Positions 9,359 through 17,848 of a stretch of DNA of 64,000 nt are shown piece after piece. Below the pieces are notes generated by a model. The model was not told where the DNA came from. It worked only from the letters and a program-made list of their open reading frames with translations, and did no database searches. This stretch comes from JAWLBY01 sp041687455 (GTDB lineage Bacteria > Pseudomonadota > Gammaproteobacteria > Xanthomonadales > Xanthomonadaceae). The position numbers were made by a program, and so were the translations under genes. Within the stretch, counting starts at the first letter, position 1. Each line of letters starts with the position of its first letter. Location of the stretch: positions 124,001-188,000 of the forward strand of contig JAWLBY010000006.1 in the NCBI GenBank assembly GCA_041687455.1. The letters run 5' to 3'.

Positions 9359-11974
9359 TCAGCGGACGGCTGCTCCGCGACTGACAGCCGGTGTGGCCGT
9401 GCGGCGGTCGCCGGTATCGACTGCACTCGGTGCGATCGCGCGCAGATGCAGCCGCGGTGCGCCGACTGCATTGCCCTGCGCCATGTCGACACCGCATTCG
9501 TACAACGCGAGCAGCGCCATCGGATCCTCGACGCACTCGGCGACGGTCTTCTTGCCGGCGGCCTCGGCGATGCTCGACAACGCGGCGACGACGGTGCGGT
9601 CGAGCGGGTCGTCCGGCAGGCCCTGGATCAGCGAACCGTCGATCTTCAGCACGTCGGCCTCGAGCTGGCGCAGATAGGCGAAGGTCGAAAAGCCGGTGCC
9701 GAAATCGTCGACCGCGATCCGGCAGCCGAGCTGGCGGATCTGGTGCAGCACGCGCTGCGCGCCGGCGACATCCTCGATTGCATGCGACTCGGTGATCTCG
9801 AAGCTGAGCTGGCCGGGATCGACATCGAACTCGACGACCTTGCCGGTGATGTAGCGGGCCAGTGCCGGATCGCCGAGGCTCTGCGTGTGCAGGTTGATCG
9901 TCAGTGCGACCGGCCGTTCGGCGTCGCGGACCTCGCGCAACGACTCGAGTGCGTGATGGATGACCCAGCGATCGATTTCGCGCATCAGGCCGAAACGCTC
10001 GGCGGTCGGCATGAACGCCGCCGGCAGGATCAGTTCGCCGTGCGCATCGCGCATCCGGATCAGTACCTCGAACAGCGCCGGCTGCTCCGGGTTGCGGTCG
10101 AGCTGGCGCTGCCACAGATTGGGGCCGGTCACGTCGACCGGATCATCGTAGATGCCGGCCAGCGGCATGATCGGCTGGTACACCAGCACGAAGCGGTCGA
10201 GCCGCAGCGCTTCCTCGAGCCGCACCGACCAGCCGAGATCGCGGTCCATCGCCGCCCGCTCGCCCGATTCGGGGGCGTACAGATGGGTCTGATTGCGGCC
10301 GGAGGCCTTGGCCTGGTGGCAGGCGATGTCGGCCTGCGCCATTGCTTCGGACGGCGACAGCGTCTGCTGGTCGAGCACGGTGGCGCCGATCGAGGTGGTG
10401 ATCCGGTACGACTTGCCGCCGTAGCTGAACGGCGCGCTGGTCAGCGCGCGGCGGAAGTTGTCGGCCAGCGCCTGCACGTCCTCGGCCTGCACGTTGCGCA
10501 GGATCAGCGCGAACTCGTCGCCCCCCATCCGGGCCAGATGGTCGGAACCGCGCAGACGCGATTTCAGTCGCCGGCTGACCTCGAGCAGCAACTGGTCACC
10601 GGCGCTGTGGCCGGCGGTGTCGTTGATGTACTTGAAGCGGTCGACGTCGAGGAACACCAGCAGCGAGCTGTGTCGCGCGCGCCGCAGCCGGGCGATTTCC
10701 TGCTCGAGCTGCTGCTCGAACCAGGCGCGGTTGTGCAGTTCGGTCAGCGAGTCGTGCTCGGCCGCCCAACGCAGGTCGGCCTCCAACTGGCGTCGCGCGG
10801 AAATGTCGCGGAACGCCACCACCGAACCGCTGCGTTCACCGTCGATGCGCATCGGATAGACCGTGCATTCGACCGCGATCGGCTTGTCCTGTGCCGTCCA
10901 GAATGCCGTCTGCCAGCCATTCATCTCGCCACCGCGGGCGTAGCACTGCAGCAGCGGGCAGTTGCCGCGCGCGATCGGCGTGCCGTCCTCGTGCGCGTGG
11001 TGCAGTCGGTCGTGGGCATCGGCGCCGAGCAGCGCGTCGCTGTCGCCGTAGCCGAGCAGTTCGAGGGCGGCCGGATTGATCAACTGGATCACGCCCTCGG
11101 AGTCGACGACATAGACACCGTCGCCGACCGACGACAGGATGCCGTGCAGGCGCTTGCGCTCGGCGTCGATCGCCTTGCGGTCGCGCACCGTGCGCGCAAG
11201 CGACGCGATCCGCGCCGTGAACAGCTCGCGCGCTTCGCTCTTGAACAGGCACTCGATCGCACCGCTGCCGAGCGACTGCCGGATCACTTCGTCGGAATAG
11301 GCGCCGGTCAGCACGGCCGGCAGCACGCGCTGCAATGCCGGGTCGCGGCGCAGCTCGGCGAGCAGCACGGTGCCGTTCTTCTCCGGCATGAAATAGTCGA
11401 CCACGGCGATGTCGAACGGCTGCGCGCGCAGCTTGACCAGCGCCTCGTCGACGCTTTCGGCGGTGTCGACCAGGAAGCCGTCGCTCTTGAGCAGCCGCCC
11501 GAAGGCGGCGCGGACGGTGGCCGAATCGTCGACCAGCAGCAGCCGCAGCGGCGGGCCACTACGCTCGGATTCGGCCGTCGCCGGCAGCGGCAGGTCGCTC
11601 GGCGACAGCAGATGGTTCAACGCAGGCGTCGCCTCGTGATACTCGGCCCACGGCAGCAGCGAGGTCTGCGGCCGGGTCATCCGCCAGTTGAGCGGGCCTG
11701 CATCGATCGCGTCGCACAGCACCAGCACCGGCAGGTGTTCATAGAGCGGATCGCGCAGCAGGCCGAACACGTCTTCGGCGGCGCCGTCGTTGAACTCCGG
11801 CCAGCCGATCAGCAGCGCATCGAAGCGAGCGAAGCTGCTGCCCATCCGCTTGAGCAGGTTGTAGGCCTCGTCCAGCCCGGCCAGCGCAGTGACACCGAAG
11901 CCGCTGTTGGAAAGCAGCACCGACACCGCACGGCGGCGCGTGCTGGAGGATTCCGCGACCAGTACCGACTTCAT
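9359..11974 (-). CDS. REC-REC-PAS-GGDEF-EAL cyclic-di-GMP signalling protein
   Basis: An 871-residue cytoplasmic protein. Domains: a degenerate receiver (~1-115) whose phosphoacceptor position reads LIGWPEF; a second receiver (~143-262) with an intact acidic pocket and D193 (VVDYFMP); PAS (~272-395); GGDEF (~400-565) with intact GGDEF at 484-488 and an RxxD inhibitory site (RGSD, 475-478); and EAL (~585-845). The EAL signature is EVL (636-638), preceded by an extra ~28 residues after YQP. Downstream phosphodiesterase motifs (ITES, DDFGTG, KIDGS, AECVED) are present. It may therefore both make and degrade c-di-GMP, with phosphorylation-dependent control. No cognate kinase lies nearby. Confidence 0.92.
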   Translation of the reverse strand: MKSVLVAESSSTRRRAVSVLLSNSGFGVTALAGLDEAYNLLKRMGSSFARFDALLIGWPEFNDGAAEDVFGLLRDPLYEHLPVLVLCDAIDAGPLNWRMTRPQTSLLPWAEYHEATPALNHLLSPSDLPLPATAESERSGPPLRLLLVDDSATVRAAFGRLLKSDGFLVDTAESVDEALVKLRAQPFDIAVVDYFMPEKNGTVLLAELRRDPALQRVLPAVLTGAYSDEVIRQSLGSGAIECLFKSEARELFTARIASLARTVRDRKAIDAERKRLHGILSSVGDGVYVVDSEGVIQLINPAALELLGYGDSDALLGADAHDRLHHAHEDGTPIARGNCPLLQCYARGGEMNGWQTAFWTAQDKPIAVECTVYPMRIDGERSGSVVAFRDISARRQLEADLRWAAEHDSLTELHNRAWFEQQLEQEIARLRRARHSSLLVFLDVDRFKYINDTAGHSAGDQLLLEVSRRLKSRLRGSDHLARMGGDEFALILRNVQAEDVQALADNFRRALTSAPFSYGGKSYRITTSIGATVLDQQTLSPSEAMAQADIACHQAKASGRNQTHLYAPESGERAAMDRDLGWSVRLEEALRLDRFVLVYQPIMPLAGIYDDPVDVTGPNLWQRQLDRNPEQPALFEVLIRMRDAHGELILPAAFMPTAERFGLMREIDRWVIHHALESLREVRDAERPVALTINLHTQSLGDPALARYITGKVVEFDVDPGQLSFEITESHAIEDVAGAQRVLHQIRQLGCRIAVDDFGTGFSTFAYLRQLEADVLKIDGSLIQGLPDDPLDRTVVAALSSIAEAAGKKTVAECVEDPMALLALYECGVDMAQGNAVGAPRLHLRAIAPSAVDTGDRRTATPAVSRGAAVR

Positions 11975-12166
11975 GCCACATTCCCCTGATCCGACCCGGC
12001 CGCAGGCGGTCGGGTCGGCGTGGTCGCGTCGGTTCCGCGCACTCCGTCACGGCTCCGACATCGCCAGCCCGGTCGATCCGGGCCTGCTCCCGTCGTGCGA
12101 TGCCGCGATGGCGCGCTCGACCGGCGCGACGTCCTGTCGTGGATCGTTTGGCTGCCGGGCAGCCGG

Positions 12167-13393
12167 TCAGATCAGCCGCTCAAGCATACGCCAACCGGCC
12201 AGATAGACGCCGATCGCGGTGCCGAAACTGGTCAGGAAGAAATTGAGCAGCACGCGGGCGACTCGGTTCCGCCACCAGCCGGACAGCGAGCCGACATCCT
12301 CCCGCAACCGTGCGAAATCGGCCACCGTCGGACGACGCATCGTCACCTCGACCAGCGCGCTGACCGTGCCGGATGCCAGTGCCGGGTGCAGCGGTGTCAG
12401 CGGCGAGGCGATGAATGCGGCGACGATGCTGAGCGCGTGGCCGCCGGCCAGCAGGCAGCCGAGTGCGCCGAGCAGGCCGGTGGTCAGCACCCAGTTCACG
12501 ATCAGATCAAAGCCGAGCTGACTGCTCTGCGAAAACCCCCAGGCGAAGCCGCCGAACACGATCGCGCTCAGGACCACAGTCAGCCACAGGCCCCAGCGCC
12601 CCGGCGGCGGCACCACGCTGACCGCCTGCTGCACCTGCAATGGCGGCGTGCGGTCGCTGCCGAGCTGCTCGGCCAGACCGGCCAGGTGGCCGGCGCCGAC
12701 CACCGCGAGCACGCGCCGTGCGCCGTCGCGCTCGGCCTGCTCGCGCAAGCGTGCAGCCATGAAGCGATCGCGTTCGGCGATCAATGCGCGATACAGCGAT
12801 TCACTGCGGCGGGCGAACTCCGAGAACGTGCTCTCGAGGATGTCGCCGCGCTTCAGTCGCTCGATTTCCTGCTCGTCGACCTTCTCGTCGACCAGCACGC
12901 TGGCCATCAGGCCGGACATGATCTTGAGCCGATCCCACCAGCCGACCGCTGCGTAGGTCCGGCGCAGGGTCACCGATACCTCGCGGTCGATCTTCCAGAC
13001 CGCGAGGCCGCGTTCCTCGGCGCGATCGACCGCGGCCTTCAGCTCGGCGCCCGGCTCGATGCCGAGCTGTTCGGCAAGCCGGCGCTGGTACGCCGACAGC
13101 GCCAGGTTCGCCGCAACCAGTCCGACCTTGCCCTCGCGGATCACCCGGAACAGGTCGAGCTGTGACAGTCGCTCCGGATGGCGCATCGCCTCGAAGCGGC
13201 TGTCGCAGAGTTCGACCGCGACGGCATCGAATTCGCGTCCGGCAATCAGCGCCTCGACCGCGTCGACACTGGCCCGCGACACGTGGGCGGTGCCGAGCAG
13301 CGTGTAGTGCACGCCATCGCGCTCGATCTCAACCACCGGCTGGCCGTGCAGCGCGTCGGATGCCGGCGGCGAGGGAACGGAACTGTCGGTCAT
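12167..13393 (-). CDS. TraB/PrgY family membrane protein
   Basis: A 408-residue protein. The N-terminal half holds the TraB/PrgY/GumN-type conserved motifs: GTAHVS near residue 35, AVELCDSR, and a GAGH motif near residue 245. The C-terminal ~140 residues contain several hydrophobic membrane segments. The family is named for an enterococcal pheromone-shutdown protein and is related to metal-dependent Tiki-like proteases; the biochemical role in proteobacteria is unclear. The start at 13393 (MTDSSVPSPP) was preferred to the longer frame, which would overlap aguB. It appears to be a single gene, downstream of aguB on the same strand. Confidence 0.86.
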   Translation of the reverse strand: MTDSSVPSPPASDALHGQPVVEIERDGVHYTLLGTAHVSRASVDAVEALIAGREFDAVAVELCDSRFEAMRHPERLSQLDLFRVIREGKVGLVAANLALSAYQRRLAEQLGIEPGAELKAAVDRAEERGLAVWKIDREVSVTLRRTYAAVGWWDRLKIMSGLMASVLVDEKVDEQEIERLKRGDILESTFSEFARRSESLYRALIAERDRFMAARLREQAERDGARRVLAVVGAGHLAGLAEQLGSDRTPPLQVQQAVSVVPPPGRWGLWLTVVLSAIVFGGFAWGFSQSSQLGFDLIVNWVLTTGLLGALGCLLAGGHALSIVAAFIASPLTPLHPALASGTVSALVEVTMRRPTVADFARLREDVGSLSGWWRNRVARVLLNFFLTSFGTAIGVYLAGWRMLERLI

Positions 13394-13518
13394 GCGTCGT
13401 CCAGGGAGGGCGGGGCGGGGATATGGCATGCGGCGATGCCGTCCGACCGCGCAGCCGTGCGAATGTTCCGGCCGCCGGTGCAGCCGAAGGCGCTGCACAC
13501 GGCGATGCTTTGCTGCCG

Positions 13519-14406
13519 TCAGTCGCGATAGCGCAGCAGCAGGTCCTGATAGGCGTCGATGCGCCGGTCGCGCAGGAACGGCCAGATTCGCCGGACCGCT
13601 TCGGAACGCTTCATGTCGACGTCGCAGAGCAGAATTTCCGGGGCATCGGTACCGGCTTCGGCGAGGATCTCGCCCTGCGGCCCGGCCACGAAGCTGGAAC
13701 CCCAGAACTCGATGCCGCGGCCGCCCTCCGGGTTCGGCTCGTAGCCGGTCCGGTTGCAGGCCAGCACCGGCAGTCCGTTGGCGACCGCGTGACCGCGCTG
13801 GCTCAGGATCCAGGCTTGCCGCTGCCGCGCGCGCTCGTCGTCCGGATCGGCCGGATCCCAGCCGATCGCGGTCGGGTAGAGCAGCAGTTCGGCGCCAGCC
13901 AGCGCCATCAGCCGTGCGCCCTCGGGATACCACTGGTCCCAGCAGACCAGCACGCCGAGTCGGCCGACCGAGGTGTCGATCGGATGGAAACCGAGATCGC
14001 CGGGCGTGAAGTAGAACTTCTCGTAGTAGCCCGGATCGTCCGGAATATGCATCTTGCGGTAGCGGCCGAGCAGCGTGCCGTCGCGTTCGAACACCACCGC
14101 GGTGTTGTGATACAGGCCGGCGGCGCGACGTTCGAACAGCGAGCCGACCAGCACGATGCCGTACCGGCGGGCCAGGGCCGACAGCCGCTCGCAGCTCGGT
14201 CCCGGGATCGGTTCGGCGAGGTCGAACTCGTCGACGCACTCGCGCTGGCAGAAGTACGCGCCGTTGTGCAGCTCCTGCAGCAGCACCAGTTCCGCGCCCT
14301 GCGTGGCGGCTTCGCCGACCCGACGCTCGATCACGTCGAGATTGGCGTCGGCGCTGCCGTGGTTGATCTCCTGCACCAGCGCGACGCGCAACTCAGGCTT
14401 GTTCAT
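13519..14406 (-). CDS. aguB: N-carbamoylputrescine amidase
   Basis: A 295-residue nitrilase-superfamily enzyme that hydrolyses N-carbamoylputrescine to putrescine, CO2 and ammonia. The Glu-Lys-Cys catalytic triad is visible: E45 (LLQELHN), K118 (RYRKMHIPDD) and C155 (VLVCWDQWYPE). QEL.NG.YFCQ near residue 44 is characteristic of the AguB branch rather than other nitrilases. The first 14 nt overlap the end of aguA, so translation is probably coupled. The two enzymes complete the agmatine-to-putrescine route. Length and motifs are normal. Confidence 0.95.
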   Translation of the reverse strand: MNKPELRVALVQEINHGSADANLDVIERRVGEAATQGAELVLLQELHNGAYFCQRECVDEFDLAEPIPGPSCERLSALARRYGIVLVGSLFERRAAGLYHNTAVVFERDGTLLGRYRKMHIPDDPGYYEKFYFTPGDLGFHPIDTSVGRLGVLVCWDQWYPEGARLMALAGAELLLYPTAIGWDPADPDDERARQRQAWILSQRGHAVANGLPVLACNRTGYEPNPEGGRGIEFWGSSFVAGPQGEILAEAGTDAPEILLCDVDMKRSEAVRRIWPFLRDRRIDAYQDLLLRYRD

Positions 14407-15430
14407 CGATCACTCCCTTCGGCAACTGCATCGATACGCAGTGCAGGCTGCCGTTCTGCCAGATCAACGGACGGCATGGCACCGGAACGATCTCGCGATC
14501 CGGGAAAGCCTGCTGCAGGACGCGCGCCGCGTCTCGATCGGCCGGATCGTCATAGGCCGGCATCAGCACGGCGCCGTTGACGATCAGGAAATTGGCGTAC
14601 GACGCGGCCAGTCGGCGGCCGTCGTCGACGATCGGCTGCGCCCACGGCAACGGAAACAGCCGATACGGCTGCCCGTCGGCGGTGCGCAGCGCGGCGATCT
14701 CGGCCGCCATCGCCTGCAGCTCGGCGTAATGGCTGTCGCCCGGGTCGTCGCAGACCTGGAACACGATCGCATCCGGCGCCGCGAAACGGGCCAGCGTGTC
14801 GATGTGCGCGTCGGTGTCGTCGCCTTCGAGATAGCCGTGCTCCAGCCACAGCACGCGCTCTTGCGCCAGCGCATCGTGGAATACCGCCTCGACGTCATCG
14901 CGGACGGCGTCGGGGTGGCGCTCCTGCAGGCAGCGCCAGGTGCTCAGCAGGGTGCCGGCACCATCGGTCTCGATCGCGCCGCCTTCGAGCGCGAAGTCGA
15001 TCGCGCGCCGCTCGGCCGAACCAAACAGATGGCGTTCGGCGAGCGCCTGCACCAGCCGGTCGTCGCGACTGCCTTCGTACTTGCCGCCCCAGCCGGTGAA
15101 ACGGAAATCGAGCAACCGGAAACCGCCGCCGTTGCGCAACGTGATCGGGCCGGAATCACGCAGCCAGGTGTCGTCGTATTCGACTTCGATCATCCGTACC
15201 CGCGACAGGTCGACGCCGTGCGCAGCGAGCAGGCCGCTCGCATGCGCGGCGAGTGCGGCATCGGCCACGCACAGCACGACCGGTTCGAAGCGGGTGATGG
15301 CCGCGACCAGCGCGACATAGGTGCGCTCGACCTCGGCCAGCCGCGGGCCCCAGTCGGTGTCCCGGTGCGGCCACGCGAGCAGAATGCCCGCCTGCGGCTC
15401 CCATTCGGCCGGAAAACGCAATTCGGCCAT
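14393..15430 (-). CDS. aguA: Agmatine deiminase
   Basis: A 345-residue member of the guanidino-group-modifying (PPAD/agmatine deiminase) family, converting agmatine to N-carbamoylputrescine and ammonia. Family motifs are visible: DDTWLRDSGP near residue 86, the ALEGG.IETDG segment, HGYLEGDDTDAHID with the catalytic His/Asp, and the C-terminal nucleophile region GSLHCVSMQLP with Cys at about 331. Its ATG shares one base with the TGA of the small periplasmic gene before it (TGATG), and its 3' end overlaps aguB by 14 nt. The three genes therefore look like one tightly coupled operon for polyamine synthesis. Confidence 0.95.
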   Translation of the reverse strand: MAELRFPAEWEPQAGILLAWPHRDTDWGPRLAEVERTYVALVAAITRFEPVVLCVADAALAAHASGLLAAHGVDLSRVRMIEVEYDDTWLRDSGPITLRNGGGFRLLDFRFTGWGGKYEGSRDDRLVQALAERHLFGSAERRAIDFALEGGAIETDGAGTLLSTWRCLQERHPDAVRDDVEAVFHDALAQERVLWLEHGYLEGDDTDAHIDTLARFAAPDAIVFQVCDDPGDSHYAELQAMAAEIAALRTADGQPYRLFPLPWAQPIVDDGRRLAASYANFLIVNGAVLMPAYDDPADRDAARVLQQAFPDREIVPVPCRPLIWQNGSLHCVSMQLPKGVIDEQA

Positions 15431-15762
15431 CAGCGGACCGGCTTCGGACCGGCCTCTTCGGCCGCCGAGCGACGCAGCACCGCGTTGACCACGCGGTCGC
15501 GCTCGAAATAGACGGAGAAATTCGGGTAGTCCCAGCGCGTGATCGGCGGCCGCTGCGGGTGGTCACCGCCAACCGCGGCGTGGCGCAGCGAGGGTTCGCC
15601 GTAGCGGCGTTCGACGGTCGCCATCGATTCGCCACGCTGCGGCAGGTCCATCGACCTGGCCGCTTCGACACGTTCGATCAGCAACACATCGGCATGGGCG
15701 GCGCCAGCGATGGCCACACCGAACAGCAGACCCACGAGAGGGGTGAGACGGAAACGGGTCAT
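15430..15762 (-). CDS. Small conserved periplasmic protein of unknown function
   Basis: A 110-residue protein with a clear signal peptide (LTPLVGLLFGVAIAGAAHA, cleavage after AHA near residue 24). The mature part has a conserved-looking core (VEAARSMDLPQRGESM, then VERRYGEP, then ITRWDYPNFSVYFERDRVV). The last segment resembles SmpA/BamE-like small folds in pattern only; I do not recognise a characterised family. The start at 15762 gives the signal peptide, and the longer frame overlaps rpmJ. Its TGA overlaps the aguA ATG by one base, so it is probably co-translated with the agmatine genes, although a link to polyamines is only contextual. Confidence 0.78.
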   Translation of the reverse strand: MTRFRLTPLVGLLFGVAIAGAAHADVLLIERVEAARSMDLPQRGESMATVERRYGEPSLRHAAVGGDHPQRPPITRWDYPNFSVYFERDRVVNAVLRRSAAEEAGPKPVR

Positions 15763-15908
15763 ACGGGCAACTCCAGGCGGGCCGGAATCGGCAGCGGCGC
15801 GATTCTCGCAAATGCATCCATTCGACGCCATGCGGCAGCGCACCGCGTCCGCCCGATCGCCAGCCGGACGAACCGCGGCGCCGGGTGCAGCCCGACAACG
15901 CGCACCAA

Positions 15909-15937
15909 CGAAAAGGGCCGCAGAAGCGGCCCTTTCG
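15909..15937 (-). terminator. Intrinsic terminator downstream of rpmJ
   Basis: A 10-bp perfect stem, AAAGGGCCGC / GCGGCCCTTT, with an AGAA loop. Read on the minus strand it ends in TTTTCGTT, which suits termination of rpmJ transcription 23 bp after its stop codon. Confidence 0.7.
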
Positions 15938-15959
15938 TCGACGCTTTCGCGAGCGAAGC

Positions 15960-16085
15960 TCAGCGCTGGCGCGCCTTGAAACGCGGGTTGCTCTTGCAGA
16001 TCACGAAGACCTTGCCACGGCGACGCACAACCTTGCAGTCGCGGTGACGGGTCTTGGCGGACTTGAGGGAAGAAAGGACTTTCAC
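15960..16085 (-). CDS. rpmJ: 50S ribosomal protein L36, type B (zinc-independent)
   Basis: A 41-residue basic protein (KVLSSLKSAKTRHRDCKVV, ending KSNPRFKARQR). The sequence is of the YkgO/RpmJ2 type: it lacks the CxxC zinc ligands of standard L36 and keeps only isolated Cys residues. The start is GTG at 16085, preceded by GAGGCG; no ATG exists at the right place. Location: large ribosomal subunit. The gene stands alone with its own terminator, away from the spc operon where type-A rpmJ normally sits, as expected for this paralog. It may be the only L36 in this organism, but the window cannot show that. Confidence 0.93.
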   Translation of the reverse strand: MKVLSSLKSAKTRHRDCKVVRRRGKVFVICKSNPRFKARQR

Positions 16086-16419
16086 GGCGACGCCTCGACA
16101 CACGGATTCAAGAAGCGCGCGATTGTAGCGGCCGGGCGTGTCTGCCGCAAGTGATTGAATGCCGGAAGGAACCGGCGCCGCCTGCGAAACCGCTGCCCGG
16201 ATCGGCAATTCTTTCAGCTCATCCATGCAGCGGAAAGCGCCGGGGCGAACCACGGCAGCCGCGCAGCAGGCCTGTCGCGGGCGATCCACGGCACGATCCC
16301 GCGCCACCGACGGCACTGGCGCGCCGCGTGCATCGACCAGAACGAGCGGAGCCCTCGGTCTCATGCCGGAACGCCCGGCAGCCGACCGGGCTCTACCGCA
16401 CCATCGACCGGAGCCGACG
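16086..16419. other. Intergenic region between rpmJ and the small ORF at 16420
   Basis: 334 bp without a convincing gene. It holds the divergent promoters for rpmJ (minus) and for the genes from 16420 (plus). The only signal I see is a weak -24/-12-like match at 16317-16332. Confidence 0.5.
16317..16332 (+). promoter_or_regulatory. Weak sigma-54-like (-24/-12) site
   Basis: TGGCGCGCCGCGTGCA has the GG-N10-GC spacing and TGC at -12, but the -24 box departs from TGGCA. It lies 88 bp before the ATG at 16420. In GC-rich DNA such loose matches occur by chance; it is listed only because stronger relatives occur at 30-31 kb. Confidence 0.25.
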
Positions 16420-16617
16420 ATGCCGCATTCCAACTGCTACTACTACAGCTATCCACTCGATCCGGGCGGCGACGCCAGCTCCGACAAGGATCTGCATACG
16501 CCATTCAAGACCACGCCGGAGGAAGAGCCGGCTGACGAGGATCCGGGCCATCGGCCACACCTGCAGGAAACCCAGTGTGAGCGCCGACACCGGCCATGGC
16601 CGTATTACCAGTGCTGA
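16420..16617 (+). CDS. Possible small hypothetical protein
   Basis: A 65-codon frame beginning MPHSNCYYYSYPLD and ending WPYYQC. GGAG lies 6 nt before the ATG. It is rich in Tyr, His, Pro and acidic residues and has no recognisable domain, signal or membrane segment. It sits 69 bp upstream of the stress-like gene at 16687 on the same strand and could share its promoter. The amino acid composition is unusual for a shadow frame, but I have no homologue in mind. A long minus-strand frame overlaps it and looks less likely. Confidence 0.4.
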   Translation: MPHSNCYYYSYPLDPGGDASSDKDLHTPFKTTPEEEPADEDPGHRPHLQETQCERRHRPWPYYQC

Positions 16618-16686
16618 TGTCGAGCGGAACCGATTGACGAAGCCTGCGGTCAGGCGGCGCGGCCCGATCACGGCGAAGGGGACGCG

Positions 16687-17418
16687 ATGGAACGCAACGA
16701 CAGCACCGAAAGATCCGTCGCCCCCGCCCGAAGTGGTGTGAGTGGCATGGGCGGAATTGCCGGGACGGTCGGCGGCGCGTCGATCGGCGCCGTGTTCGGA
16801 CCGATCGGGCTGCTGGCCGGCGGCACGACCGGTGCCGCGGTCGGCCTCACCGCTGGCGAGGTGCTGGAGCCGCTGCGCGAAACCGAGTTCTGGCGCGAGC
16901 GCTATCGCGAGCGACCGTACAGCCGACCGGAGTACGAATACGAGCGCGACTATCTGCCGGCCTACCGCTATGGCAGCGAAAGCCGCCGGCATCTGCAGGG
17001 ACGCACCTGGGACGTCACGCTCGAGCGCGAACTGCACAGCGGCTGGGCCGCCGCCCGCGCCGAGTCGCGGCTCGACTGGGACGACGCCCGCGACGCGGTG
17101 CGCGACGGCTGGATCCGCGCCGAACGCACCTACAGTGCGTACAGCGACACCGACGGCTATTTCGCTTCCCGTTGGCGCCGGGACGGGCACAGCGCGATAG
17201 CGTTCGAGAATGTCCGACCGGCCTACCGATACGGCACCTACGCCCGGCGACGCTATCCGCACCGACGCTGGAACGCCGAGTTCGAACGCGAGCTGGCGAC
17301 GGGCTGGGTCACCGCGCGGGGCGGCTCGTCGCTGGACTGGGAACAGGCCCGTACTGCCGTGCACGAGGCGTGGCTGCGGGTCGAGCGCAGCGTGGAACAG
17401 CGCGGCCGGCAACACTGA
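16687..17418 (+). CDS. Glycine-zipper protein with two tandem PAYRYG repeats
   Basis: A 243-residue protein. Residues ~15-60 are a Gly/Ala-rich hydrophobic stretch resembling a glycine zipper (GIAGTVGGASIGAVFG), likely membrane-associating. Residues ~70-240 contain two copies of a ~60-residue unit: PAYRYG, then W or Y-rich basic residues, an E.EL..GW..AR segment, L.W..AR.AV...W.R.ER. The repeat pattern occurs in uncharacterised stress-associated proteins of proteobacteria (from memory, not searched). A strong ribosome site (AAGGGGACGCG) precedes the ATG. Function unknown; the context suggests an envelope stress or hydration protein. Confidence 0.75.
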   Translation: MERNDSTERSVAPARSGVSGMGGIAGTVGGASIGAVFGPIGLLAGGTTGAAVGLTAGEVLEPLRETEFWRERYRERPYSRPEYEYERDYLPAYRYGSESRRHLQGRTWDVTLERELHSGWAAARAESRLDWDDARDAVRDGWIRAERTYSAYSDTDGYFASRWRRDGHSAIAFENVRPAYRYGTYARRRYPHRRWNAEFERELATGWVTARGGSSLDWEQARTAVHEAWLRVERSVEQRGRQH

Positions 17419-17509
17419 GACGCGATGAATCCGACCGTACTCAGCCGGCGCGTTGCGCGTGTCACGGCGCAGGCTCCGGCCGTGGATCGCCCGGCGACCG
17501 CCGAAGATC

Positions 17510-17848
17510 TCAGCAGGGCAGTGCGCCCGATGCGCGATCGATGGTGTCGTCGCGCCCGGCGACCTGCACCTTCAGTTCGACCCCGCCCCATTCGTCGGCG
17601 AAGTACCTCAGCAGGCCGAGCAGCGTAGGGCAGGCGACCCGCCCGCCGACCTCGATGCGTCCGGGGTACTGTGCCGGCCGCAGCCAGACTTCGCGATAGC
17701 GCGGATCCTGATGCAGCACACGCTCGACGACTTCGGCCATCATCGAGTTGGCGCGACAGATCAGCCGCAGTTCGTCGCCCACGTGCGGCCTTGCCGGCTC
17801 GGCGCCGTGCGCCGCCCCCGCCTGCCACGGATGGTCGTGCGCGCTCAC
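17510..17848 (-). CDS. Hypothetical protein coupled to an upstream lipoprotein gene
   Basis: A 112-residue frame starting with GTG at 17848, which overlaps the stop of the lipoprotein gene by 4 nt (GTGA). The central part (ELRLICRANSMMAEVVERVL, then WLRPAQYPGRIEVGGRVACP) looks like a compact soluble fold; no signal peptide or membrane segment is visible. I do not recognise the family. The overlap argues that it is translated together with the lipoprotein. A plus-strand frame over the same DNA is compositionally poor and was discarded. Confidence 0.55.
   Translation of the reverse strand: MSAHDHPWQAGAAHGAEPARPHVGDELRLICRANSMMAEVVERVLHQDPRYREVWLRPAQYPGRIEVGGRVACPTLLGLLRYFADEWGGVELKVQVAGRDDTIDRASGALPC

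Noticed and set aside
9026..11989. Very long plus-strand open frame (987 codons) opposite the c-di-GMP gene
   Set aside because: It is the antisense shadow of a gene with complete GGDEF/EAL motifs and has no domain, only Gln/Arg/Asp-rich sequence typical of reverse GC-rich codons.
13421..13437. TGGCATGCGGCGATGC upstream of the TraB-family gene
   Set aside because: It has the TGGCATG box, but GG-to-GC spacing is one base too long and it points away from any gene start.
16393..17415. Minus-strand 340-codon frame opposite the PAYRYG protein
   Set aside because: The plus strand has a ribosome site, internal protein repeats and a normal composition; the minus frame has none.
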